From contig LIHN01000019.1 in NCBI GenBank assembly GCA_001314545.1, forward strand, positions 62,001 to 126,000: a stretch of 64,000 nucleotides of DNA, given 5' to 3'. Of the stretch, positions 8,609 to 18,081 are shown piece after piece (position 1 is the first letter of the stretch; every line of letters begins with the position of its first letter). Under the pieces are notes generated by a model. The model did not search any database, was not told the DNA's origin, and was given only the letters and a program-made list of their open reading frames with translations. The position numbers were made by a program, and so were the translations under genes. Origin of the DNA: Bacteroidetes bacterium HLUCCA01 (lineage in GTDB: Bacteria; Bacteroidota; Rhodothermia; Balneolales; HLUCCA01).

Positions 8609-10726
8609 TTACATTATTACTACAAATTTTCTGGTAACACGCTCGCCTGTGTCCAAATTCTCAATACTGGCGATGTAAACCCCCGAGACAATGCGCTGCC
8701 GTGATGAAGTGTTCAGATTCCATTCAGCATCACCACTGCCATCGCTGTGATCAATGGTTTGAATATGTTCACCCATCTCGGTATAAATATCAATACGGGC
8801 ACGACCGGGAACTTCAAAGAAGAAAATTCTAGAGCGTTCAAAGGATACATCGGTACCCGCAGAATCAATATAGGGATTCGGTACTACTACAATCTGATCC
8901 ATGGTCTCACCGGGCTGTCTGCGTAAAAAAGCAGGATCGTATGTTTGGGTAAAGTACCGGCTGCTGCGAAGTGCCCGATCCGCCGGCGTGAGTGCTGCAC
9001 CGGTATTCTGATTGTCCAGACCTACAGCCTGGATGTAATAGTAGTAGTCAATACCACGAATCGGTCCACCCAATGGATTGTCATCAGTGTCGGCAAATTC
9101 GCGCACATTGGGATCAACGGTTGCAATTCGGACGTAGCTGCTGTCTCTGCGATAGCCGGCTCTGTAAATTTCGAACCCCTGGATGTTGGCTGTTTCGGCA
9201 TCCGGATACTCCCAACTCAGATAAATCCCGTCCCCACCGGAGTCCACATTAAAAACGCTGGGCGGTTGGGGTGCTTTCGGAGCAGAATAATCTGAAAGGA
9301 AGTTTTCAAGGGCCCGGTTGAACGTGAGCATTAACGAATCCCGTCCTTGGAAAACCCACTCATTTTTGTTGAAATTGTAGACGGTACCATTGACTTCGTA
9401 TGGTATATCCTCATCGTCGTCACCATCAGATAATTTATAGGCTTCACCGATAGCCTGAGCAGCTTCACGGCCAATACCTGATGCAGCCTCAACTTTAACA
9501 ATTCGTACAGATTCACCTGGTGCTAATGTATAAGGACCCACGCCGGAAGCAGCAGAATATCCACCGGAAGAACCACGACTCGGATCCTGAGTTTGTTCCT
9601 CAAATACACCTGACGGTGTTACCAGAAATGCGTGGCGTGGAGTACGTCCGGCTTCCATAAACCGTCGGTATTCCTGCTCCATACGAGTCTCGTTGAACGA
9701 GTCATTCGGACGGTTCAGGTCATCATCTGACTCAGTTTCTGTCATGGTTGAGGGTTGGTTGGGGTCATGTGCTGTATTTCCCGGAGCGGTGTCAATGTGC
9801 AGAAAGGCATTGCCAACAAAGTGATAGGCACCCAATCGTCCGGATGTATCATCAGCGGCTATGTCAGCTGAATTGGCACCAGTCCAGATAGGCCCGCCAA
9901 TGTGATTGTAATCTACAATAGCAGGCGGGTTGGTCATCAGGCCGTGCCAGGTAAAATGACCGGCAAGACGGGGATCGGCACCGTAGTTAGGTCCAAGGCC
10001 ATCCCCGATTCGGTCGGTCATGGCATTTTTACCCCAACCTGAAGCATTACCCACAACATATCGGGTTTCATTGACAACCGAGTATCGATACTGCCAGAAG
10101 AAGCGAACGTTTTCCAGTGTCTTATTAGGGAAAATGACCTCATCTGTATCATCCGCTCTGCCTGTGTTGGTAAACGTATACTCCATTACATGGTAGTTGT
10201 CATGAAACGCATTGGTGAACTGCATGATCCGGCGTTCCATTGTAATACCAAGCGACGTATTTACACGGGTATAAATCATGCGGTCAGATGGAAGATTAGG
10301 ATCAACCTCGTCAACCTCATCCGGATTATTAAACGATGCATCGCCGTCAACAAACACCTCGGTAGGTCCGTAGCGACCAATGAGTTTGTGCTCCATCGGG
10401 AAGAAGGTGTCAAGACCCGAAGTTCGAGGACCGGCATGAACCAGCTTATATGGATATTCAACCCCGTTTTCATCGGTAAAATTGGTGGTACCTATCCATA
10501 AACCTTTGGCAGCCTGGCTGTTCTGATTATTGTACACCGCAGGCCACTGCAGACCGAATTGCTGCTGGGTTACCAGCGCATGTTCCCGTTCATTACCTAC
10601 TGGCATGAAAAAGTTGTTCAGGGATCCAACGGATAACCAGCGAGGTTGCGTCTGAGCCGAGGCACTTTGACCAATGGCAATCAGTGCGATACAAACCGGT
10701 AGTATTCTGAAAATATATTTATACAT
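8609..10726 (-). CDS. Secreted protein with fibronectin type III-like region and C-terminal sorting-like domain
   Basis: Signal peptide MYKYIFRILPVCIALIAIGQSASAQ (start moved from 10750 to 10726); PPSVFNVDSGGDGIYLSWEYPD FnIII-like; C-terminus VVPNPYIDS...VSGVYIASIENLDTGERVTRKFVVIM. Confidence 0.75.
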   Translation of the reverse strand: MYKYIFRILPVCIALIAIGQSASAQTQPRWLSVGSLNNFFMPVGNEREHALVTQQQFGLQWPAVYNNQNSQAAKGLWIGTTNFTDENGVEYPYKLVHAGPRTSGLDTFFPMEHKLIGRYGPTEVFVDGDASFNNPDEVDEVDPNLPSDRMIYTRVNTSLGITMERRIMQFTNAFHDNYHVMEYTFTNTGRADDTDEVIFPNKTLENVRFFWQYRYSVVNETRYVVGNASGWGKNAMTDRIGDGLGPNYGADPRLAGHFTWHGLMTNPPAIVDYNHIGGPIWTGANSADIAADDTSGRLGAYHFVGNAFLHIDTAPGNTAHDPNQPSTMTETESDDDLNRPNDSFNETRMEQEYRRFMEAGRTPRHAFLVTPSGVFEEQTQDPSRGSSGGYSAASGVGPYTLAPGESVRIVKVEAASGIGREAAQAIGEAYKLSDGDDDEDIPYEVNGTVYNFNKNEWVFQGRDSLMLTFNRALENFLSDYSAPKAPQPPSVFNVDSGGDGIYLSWEYPDAETANIQGFEIYRAGYRRDSSYVRIATVDPNVREFADTDDNPLGGPIRGIDYYYYIQAVGLDNQNTGAALTPADRALRSSRYFTQTYDPAFLRRQPGETMDQIVVVPNPYIDSAGTDVSFERSRIFFFEVPGRARIDIYTEMGEHIQTIDHSDGSGDAEWNLNTSSRQRIVSGVYIASIENLDTGERVTRKFVVIM

Positions 10727-10746
10727 GATTGACTTGTGTCTGATTA

Positions 10747-13700
10747 TCAAAATGAAATTCGGACGCCGAATATTACATTGCGCGGGTTGAAGAAGTGGAA
10801 GGACTCAAAGTTTGGCATGTCTATGTATGCCTTGTCATCGAGTACCTGTCGTACAAAGTCAGGATCTGCTGTCACAAATTGACCTGTTTCAGCATTCCAA
10901 CGGTAGTAGGCTTCATCAGCATAGTTATAATACAGAGGCCTTACATGCGGCGAGTTGACATCGGTCAGCTGATTGACAGCTACAATTGGCTGGAATTCTA
11001 CACCGGGCTTTCGGAAATCACCGGGACGGTCACTGCCGGGAACAGTATTGTAAGATCCGCGGAGGGGTTCCAGCTTGTCAGCAGGAAGATGAAGCGAACG
11101 ATAGTAGTTGTTAGAATCTTCACCATCCATGAACCCTGCTGTAGAAAGTCTTCGGGTATTCAGCACATTATTTATGTCAACAAAGAAGTTCATCGACAAA
11201 TCAAATGGTCTGAAAGTTCTGCTGAATCGCAGGTCAAAGTTGTAATAGTCTCGCCACTGTAGGTTATTGGCTATTCCGGGTATTGAGCCCCCACCGGCCC
11301 AGGTCAGGTAAAAGCCTGACTGCCAGGAGGCAAGCAATGAAGCACGCCAGTCGGCCAGTGGTCGAAACGCACCCATTGAGGGACCGAAGTCAACCGGAGT
11401 GAAGAAATCCAGGTTGGCGCGCGCGTACGGTTGTGCGAGTGGCTTAACCTGTGGGTTGATAGCCTGCTGACGTTCAAATTCACGCTGGTCTTTCTGGTTC
11501 TGATAGACGTTGGTAAATCCAAAACGGCCGGTTGAACGTATCATATAGGTATAGTTCACAAAACCCTGGAAGTACCTGCCCTGCGCCTTGCGAACGGTTA
11601 TTTCAAAACCCCGGATATCACGATAACCGTCTGCGCTGGAGGTATTATAGAGTAACCCACCGGTTTGGTCGCGATAGGCAACATTGGAAGGCAGGTTCGA
11701 CTCATCTTTATAGTAGCCGGCCATTCTGAGCAGATATTGCTCGGAAAGTGCTTGCTCAAAGCCCAATTCGTACGATACAGTCTGGGGCAGGGCAAGATTT
11801 GGATTGGCTACGCGGTTGATGGAGTTGTTTTCAATCAGACGTTCAACCCGGTACAAGTTGTCGGGTGATGGCATCGACCGGAAGTGTCCATAGTTGAAAA
11901 ACAACTTGCTGCTGACGGTAATTGGAAATGATACGGCCAGACGTGGGCTGATTGTAAACTGGGGATCCGTGCTTTCCGTGTCAAAAAACTCTTCCAGCTC
12001 TCCAGGCAGGGCCGTAGCAAATCGTTCATCGAAGACATCGTAAACAATCCATTGTGCATTGGCATTGGAGTAGTCTACTCGCAGGCCGACTTCTGCTACG
12101 ATTCCTTCATATTCGAATTTGTTTTGTGCATAGATGGCACCGCGGATGGGGTTATTGTCCCATACCGTGGTTGTCCTGCCAGAAAGCAGGACCTCATCAA
12201 CCGAACCGTAATTTACATCACTGAAGGTCTGAACCAGTTGGAAACCTGTTTTCAGCTGATTGTATCGGTTATATTGATTGGTGTAATCGAAACGTACATT
12301 GGTGTAGGCAACTTGACTTGAATCGCGTGCATTACTCATACCGACGCCCATCCTCAGACTAGACCCGATTCCATTGGCAGGAAGTGGCCAGAATCCAAAG
12401 GGAGCCTCATCAACGGGAAAACCATTGCCGAAGGTACGAACTGCAGAGGTATCGCGAAGTGAGCCGGGGTTGGTATCGTACGCTGAACTGAAATAGTTGG
12501 CCGTAACCTCGTAGTAGGAGTCGCTATTGAGTACATGGGTAAATTTACCGCCTATGAGGCGATAGTCAACCTGGGTTGGTGCCCAGTAGTCGGAGGCGAA
12601 CATCCTGGAATCACCAAACGATGTGGAAGTACTGACCGAACTGGCAATGCCTGCAGCACTGGTGAAAATACCCGGAGCACCTACGTTGTTGGATGACGTA
12701 CCTGACTCCCCTCCCATCATCGCATCAATACTCAGTTTCATACCCTGAGCGATGTCGCTGGTAAGTTTGAAATTGGTCGTATAGGTCTCATACCGGTCTG
12801 AAGATAGCGGTATAACGTACATGGATTGTGAACGGCGATGGGATGCCCAGAAACGCAGGTTACCTGCAGATTCGGATATCACCGGAACCGGACCACCGAA
12901 ACCGAAATCAAGGGTAAAGTCGGGATCATTTATTGCCATATCCTTACGGTGCTGCCAAAGGAATATCTGTTGAGCGGCAAGCGGCGTAAGATGGCGGGTT
13001 GGATCCGGATTGGAAAGTGAGGCTTCGGCAATCGAATTCCATCCGTCAAAACGCGGATATTGTGCGCGTGTCCATGGATCCCATGCCTCTGTGCCTGTAA
13101 AAGCTACTTCCGAATCAACGTAAGGTCGAATCCAATACGAGTTGGGGTCGTTGGGAGCCGGACCAAAATGTTTGCTCGTTGGCGGATTGTGGCTGTAAAA
13201 AATATCAAAGTTAAAGCGGTCACGGCTGCCTTCTTTGGTAACCACATTAATCATCCCGGACTGTACATCGCCGTATTCAGCGCTAAATCCACCAGACTGA
13301 ACCTGAATCTCTGAAATAGATGTAATACTTACGGCAGTGAATGGGGTATTACTGCGCTCATCGCGGAGTGATAACCCGTTCAGATTGAAAGAAACCTCCT
13401 GTGTTGAACCACCACGAATGGCAAGCCCCTGGATACCGGCCTGAAGCCCGACAATCTGACCCACCGACTGAACCGGCAGGTTCCTGACTTCTTCGGCGTC
13501 AAGGTTGACCCGGCTCGCACCCACATCCCGCTGAATTACAGGTCTGTCGGCTACAACCACCACCTCAGAGCCGGCGAAAACTTCCTCACTCATAGCGAAG
13601 TCCAGCGTTGTGGTCTGATTGATATTTACACGGACATCGGTAATCCGGATGGTGCTGTAACCGATATAGGAGGCCCTTACGGTGTAGGTTCCTGCCCTGA

Positions 13701-13935
13701 CGTTGACCACAGAGAAGTAGCCGTCAAGATCGGTAGCCGCACCAATCTCCAGCTCTTCAATGTAGATGTTAACGCCAATCAGTGGCTCACCGCTGGTCTC
13801 GTCGACGACGGTTCCTTCCAACCGGCCCGTTTGTGCAACTACGCTTCCGGCAGTAACCAGAAGCAACAGCAACATCATGATGGGCTTGCGCAGGTTGAAA
13901 GTTGTCAGATCAGGTAGTAATCGTGCATCATACAT
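10747..13935 (-). CDS. TonB-dependent receptor with N-terminal carboxypeptidase-regulatory-like domain
   Basis: GRLEGTVVDETSGEPLIGVNIYIEELEIGAATDLDGYFSV; plug EVRNLPVQSVGQIVGLQAGIQGLAIRGGSTQEVSFNLNGLSLRD; aromatic C-terminus VIFGVRISF. Confidence 0.92.
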   Translation of the reverse strand: MYDARLLPDLTTFNLRKPIMMLLLLLVTAGSVVAQTGRLEGTVVDETSGEPLIGVNIYIEELEIGAATDLDGYFSVVNVRAGTYTVRASYIGYSTIRITDVRVNINQTTTLDFAMSEEVFAGSEVVVVADRPVIQRDVGASRVNLDAEEVRNLPVQSVGQIVGLQAGIQGLAIRGGSTQEVSFNLNGLSLRDERSNTPFTAVSITSISEIQVQSGGFSAEYGDVQSGMINVVTKEGSRDRFNFDIFYSHNPPTSKHFGPAPNDPNSYWIRPYVDSEVAFTGTEAWDPWTRAQYPRFDGWNSIAEASLSNPDPTRHLTPLAAQQIFLWQHRKDMAINDPDFTLDFGFGGPVPVISESAGNLRFWASHRRSQSMYVIPLSSDRYETYTTNFKLTSDIAQGMKLSIDAMMGGESGTSSNNVGAPGIFTSAAGIASSVSTSTSFGDSRMFASDYWAPTQVDYRLIGGKFTHVLNSDSYYEVTANYFSSAYDTNPGSLRDTSAVRTFGNGFPVDEAPFGFWPLPANGIGSSLRMGVGMSNARDSSQVAYTNVRFDYTNQYNRYNQLKTGFQLVQTFSDVNYGSVDEVLLSGRTTTVWDNNPIRGAIYAQNKFEYEGIVAEVGLRVDYSNANAQWIVYDVFDERFATALPGELEEFFDTESTDPQFTISPRLAVSFPITVSSKLFFNYGHFRSMPSPDNLYRVERLIENNSINRVANPNLALPQTVSYELGFEQALSEQYLLRMAGYYKDESNLPSNVAYRDQTGGLLYNTSSADGYRDIRGFEITVRKAQGRYFQGFVNYTYMIRSTGRFGFTNVYQNQKDQREFERQQAINPQVKPLAQPYARANLDFFTPVDFGPSMGAFRPLADWRASLLASWQSGFYLTWAGGGSIPGIANNLQWRDYYNFDLRFSRTFRPFDLSMNFFVDINNVLNTRRLSTAGFMDGEDSNNYYRSLHLPADKLEPLRGSYNTVPGSDRPGDFRKPGVEFQPIVAVNQLTDVNSPHVRPLYYNYADEAYYRWNAETGQFVTADPDFVRQVLDDKAYIDMPNFESFHFFNPRNVIFGVRISF

Positions 13936-14414
13936 GTTGGTCTACAACTTAGGTTAATGTGTGAGATAAGAAACTGTGTGGAAATTCAGTGCAGGTGTCA
14001 GCAACAGCGTGATAAACTTTATTTCAAAAGGACTCATACAAAAGGACTCAAAATCATGACTTCAGTGCTGTAAGCGCTTTTTGAAAACCCCGTACGTACT
14101 TTCGTCATGTATAAGTGACAAGCTATTAAATTTGAACCCGATTGTCAAAGTTTTAAACCGTTATCAGCATAGGCAAATCGGTATTTTTAATCACCTAAAC
14201 TCTTTAACATACTGTTTTACAGTCAGTTAAGATCGAATTATTTTCTAAGAATTTTTTACTACGTATAAATACGTAGAAGTCATTTTTAATACCTATGTTG
14301 TACGGGAGACGAGATCAAGGCCGATCTGCAAGTAAACGGCTTTATGGCCTGATTGCTGCTGACAGGCATTATTTACCAACGAGAACGCCTTCCCGGCAAA
14401 TTTATTCACCTGCA

Positions 14415-15377
14415 ATGACACCTACCCATCTAGCTTTTGCCATCGTACTTACCGGTATAATGGCCACCTCCGTTCAGTCCCAGATAAGACCGGCCGGTGA
14501 ACCCGTTATGCTTACGGATAACATGGACCTTTCCCTGCAACGCCCGGTCCCCTCACCTGATGGTAAAACCATCGCACTTACCGGAAGTAATTTTACCGGA
14601 CTCTATCTGATTGATGCAGAGCAGCCATCGGAGCTGATAACCCTGCATTCGCAACCACACTCAGGCTTCAATGTACGCTGGTCGCCTGACGGCCGGCATC
14701 TGCTCACCCGGTACTCACACCCACAGCAGATGGGCCGGTATTTCAGTATCCGGTTATACGATGTAGACGGAGAAGGCTACCTGGATTTGAACGAACCCGT
14801 TCCCCATATGCCGGCAACACCCTTCTTCGACAGTCATCAAGAGCAGGTGGTGCTACCACTCGGCGGCGATGTTCAGTATTTCAGACTCCCACCGGCAAAG
14901 ACAGCCTCATCACCCACAAATCCAGAACCGCAGGTACAGGCTTCAGGTGACCGTATCATATACATCGATGAAGACAATACCCTTCGTCAAATTCAGCCAG
15001 ATACCGCTGCAGATCTACACTATCTCAACGCACGTTTATCACCGGATGGCAACTATCTGGCCTACGAGGTATATGGAGGCAACTTGTATGTCCTCAACAA
15101 CGTGACCGGTGAAATCACCGATTTCGGAGTCGGTTTTTTCCCGACCTGGTCACCCGATAGCAAGTACCTGTCCTTCACACGCAACACCGATGACGGGTAC
15201 CGGCACACCTACGGCGAAATCGTGGTTGCCTCACCGAACCGTTCACAGGAAGAGGTGATTTATGCGAGCAGTGAAAATATACCTGCTCACCCTCATTTCT
15301 GTACCGTTCAGAACCGCATCTACTTCGACTATATGGGAAGTGGAACCATCATGTACATCGACCTTCTCACCAATTAA
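14415..15377 (+). CDS. Exported WD40-like (PD40/TolB-type) beta-propeller protein
   Basis: Internal start 14415 gives signal peptide MTPTHLAFAIVLTGIMATSVQSQ; SPDGKTIAL, SPDGRHLL, SPDGNYLAY, SPDSKYLSF repeats. Confidence 0.75.
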   Translation: MTPTHLAFAIVLTGIMATSVQSQIRPAGEPVMLTDNMDLSLQRPVPSPDGKTIALTGSNFTGLYLIDAEQPSELITLHSQPHSGFNVRWSPDGRHLLTRYSHPQQMGRYFSIRLYDVDGEGYLDLNEPVPHMPATPFFDSHQEQVVLPLGGDVQYFRLPPAKTASSPTNPEPQVQASGDRIIYIDEDNTLRQIQPDTAADLHYLNARLSPDGNYLAYEVYGGNLYVLNNVTGEITDFGVGFFPTWSPDSKYLSFTRNTDDGYRHTYGEIVVASPNRSQEEVIYASSENIPAHPHFCTVQNRIYFDYMGSGTIMYIDLLTN

Positions 15378-15386
15378 TCAGTCGCT

Positions 15387-17900
15387 ATGAAATCGTTGAA
15401 TGCAGTTATTTATTCTATCCTCTTCATCGCGCTGCTCCTTCCATCTCCCCTGCAGGCTCAGCAAGAAGACACCCCTGCTGTAACCGGATTGTCGGAATGG
15501 AGCATCTTTCTGGACCCCGGACACTCCCAACGCCAGAATATGGGACTTTATAACTACTCCGAGGCTGAAAAAGTGCTTCGGGTTGCCCTGGCGCTCAAGG
15601 ATATGCTCGAAAATCAGACCGATATCGGTGCGGTTTACATAACCCGCACCAATGATGATGTGGAAGTAGGCCTGACCCAGCGAACGGAAATGGCCAATGC
15701 TACCGGTGCCGATTTCTACTACTCCATTCACAGTGATGCCGGACCTCCGGGTGTAAACTCAACGCTGATGCTCTGGGGTGCCGACGGTCAGGGCGTTGAA
15801 AAATTCCCCCGTGGCGGGAAAAAAATGGGCGATATTATGGACGTCGACCTTACCGAAAGTATGCGCATCGGCAGAAGAGGTTCCAGAGCTGACTCCCCTT
15901 TTTACGGAGCCACAACCAGAACAACCCCCTATCTGGCCGTTAACCGCCTTACCAACATGGCCTCGGTTCTCAGCGAGGCGGGATTTCATACCAACCCTAC
16001 ACAGCAAATGCGTAACATGAACGCGGAATGGAAGCGACTTGAAGCACAGTCTGCCTTCTGGTCCATACTGGCGTATCATGGTCTGGAACGACCTTCAGTA
16101 GGTATTGCAACCGGCTATATCACCGATGTGGATGACAATGCCTACATCAACGGGGCAACCATCGAAATCAACGGCCAATCCTACACAACCGACAGTTTTG
16201 AGTCGCTTTTCAATCGCTACTCCAGCAATCCTGACGCCCTTGCCAACGGATTTTATTATCTGGAAAATCTGCAACCCGAAGGTTCCTACACGATGGATGT
16301 CAGTGCCCCCGGTTACTATCCGGAAAGCCGGCAAATAACCCTTCGAAACGACTTCTTCACATTTACGGATGTTGAGCTGGTATCCAGCGTTCCTCCTGCC
16401 GTAGTGAGTACCCTTCCCCAATCAGACGCTGATAACTTCGACCGTCGCGAGCTCATCCAGATTACATTCAGCCGGCAGGTGCTGGCCTCATCGCTTGAAA
16501 ATCAGATTTCGTTCACACCGGCGGTGGATTTCACCTACACCCTGCGCGAGGGTCGTTATCTTGAAATTGCTGCCCCGGATATGGACTATGACACCCAATA
16601 CAGCGTCACCCTGGGCGAGGGAATCGAAGATCTGGCCGGTCATACGTTCGACGGTAACGCAGATGGTACCGAAGGTGAGTCATACACGTTTGTATTTAAA
16701 ACCGGTCCGCAGGACACCAACCCTCCGGTAGTTACCGATGCCTATCCATCCAGCTCCAATCAGGCCGTAGACCGTAATACCATCATATCATTTACGCTGG
16801 ATGAACCGATTCTTCGCTCAAGTGTCACCGATGAAACCGTAACGATTTCAAGCTCAGACGGCAGTCACGTGGCAGAACTCCACACGCAGGTGTATACATC
16901 GGGTGATCTATCTGTGATTCAGGCCTTCCCGGCGGAACTGCTGCAGCCCAACACATCCTACATAGCCACCCTGCAGCCCGGCGTAACGGATCTGAATGAC
17001 AATATGACCAGTCAGGCTGTAGAATTGTCGTTTTCTACTAACAACCTGGACTATGAGTACGATGTAATCGACAATTTCAACAGTGGCATTTCCGGGTGGT
17101 GGGAACCACAACAAAGCGGCAGTACCGTGGGTATCATCACTGAGCAAACATCACGGACATCCAACACCAGCATTACCAACCCGGTCACAGGAAGCACCGG
17201 TGCCATGAATATGAATTACGGATGGGATCCGGGAAATGGGGCCTGGCTTATTCGTAATTATCTGCCGCCCGGAGCCCCGCAGAATGCATCGGTACGGGTG
17301 AATCGAAATCAGATGCTTGAGGTATACCTTTTTGGTGACGGTTCCGAAAACCGGTTTCGTTTCATGCTCCGCGACGGCAGCGGTCAGCTGGAGGGAAGTC
17401 CATGGTATCAGGTTGACTGGATCGGCTGGCGGAAGGTACGATGGGACCTGTCATCGGTTTCGGCGGTGGGATGGGTCAACGGGAACGGTACCGTAGACGG
17501 CAACGCCTACACAGACAGCTTCCAGATGACCTATACCAGCGGAGCAGCCACACAAGGGCAGTTTATTGTGGATGATTACCGGGTGGTAACTGCGGTTATG
17601 GAAACCAGCACAGATGATATGTCGGTATCACTGCCCGGCGAGGTAACACTGCGCAATAACTACCCGAATCCGTTCAACCCAAGTACCCAAATCCAGTTTG
17701 AATTACCACAGGCCATGCCCGTACAGCTGCATGTCTATGATATTACCGGCAGGATGGTTGCTCAGTTGGCGGACGGCAACTTTACCGCAGGACTCCACTC
17801 GGTTACGTTTAATGCCGCAGGACTCTCCAGCGGGATGTACATCTATCAGCTGTCTACACCAGAAGGCAGGCTTTCCGGCAAAATGATGCTCGTTAAGTAG
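15387..17900 (+). CDS. N-acetylmuramoyl-L-alanine amidase (Amidase_3) with Ig-like domain and T9SS type A sorting domain
   Basis: IFLDPGHSQ, YNYSEAEKV, YYSIHSDAG, LSEAGFHTNP amidase motifs; SVPPAVVSTLPQSDADNFDRRELIQITFSRQV Ig-like; NYPNPFNPSTQIQFELP...LSGKMMLVK C-terminus. Confidence 0.92.
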   Translation: MKSLNAVIYSILFIALLLPSPLQAQQEDTPAVTGLSEWSIFLDPGHSQRQNMGLYNYSEAEKVLRVALALKDMLENQTDIGAVYITRTNDDVEVGLTQRTEMANATGADFYYSIHSDAGPPGVNSTLMLWGADGQGVEKFPRGGKKMGDIMDVDLTESMRIGRRGSRADSPFYGATTRTTPYLAVNRLTNMASVLSEAGFHTNPTQQMRNMNAEWKRLEAQSAFWSILAYHGLERPSVGIATGYITDVDDNAYINGATIEINGQSYTTDSFESLFNRYSSNPDALANGFYYLENLQPEGSYTMDVSAPGYYPESRQITLRNDFFTFTDVELVSSVPPAVVSTLPQSDADNFDRRELIQITFSRQVLASSLENQISFTPAVDFTYTLREGRYLEIAAPDMDYDTQYSVTLGEGIEDLAGHTFDGNADGTEGESYTFVFKTGPQDTNPPVVTDAYPSSSNQAVDRNTIISFTLDEPILRSSVTDETVTISSSDGSHVAELHTQVYTSGDLSVIQAFPAELLQPNTSYIATLQPGVTDLNDNMTSQAVELSFSTNNLDYEYDVIDNFNSGISGWWEPQQSGSTVGIITEQTSRTSNTSITNPVTGSTGAMNMNYGWDPGNGAWLIRNYLPPGAPQNASVRVNRNQMLEVYLFGDGSENRFRFMLRDGSGQLEGSPWYQVDWIGWRKVRWDLSSVSAVGWVNGNGTVDGNAYTDSFQMTYTSGAATQGQFIVDDYRVVTAVMETSTDDMSVSLPGEVTLRNNYPNPFNPSTQIQFELPQAMPVQLHVYDITGRMVAQLADGNFTAGLHSVTFNAAGLSSGMYIYQLSTPEGRLSGKMMLVK

Positions 17901-17984
17901 AAGCACTACGTTCCTGCGGGCAGACAGCCCTGATGAATAGGACTCAACTCCGTTTACTCAAAATACCAGGCCTGCGGCAGGGTA

Positions 17985-18021
17985 CAAAAAAAGGCGCCGT
18001 CTTTCAGACAGCGCCTTTTTT
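17985..18021. terminator. Bidirectional Rho-independent terminator between convergent amidase genes
   Basis: AAAAAAA GGCGCcGTCT TTC AGACaGCGCC TTTTTT; 5+4 bp stem with one internal mismatch, A-tract left and T-tract right. Confidence 0.85.
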
Positions 18022-18081
18022 ATTGGTGGCAACCATAATTTCGACAAGAAAAAAGAGTGGAAGCTGCCTGTTTTCCCGTCC

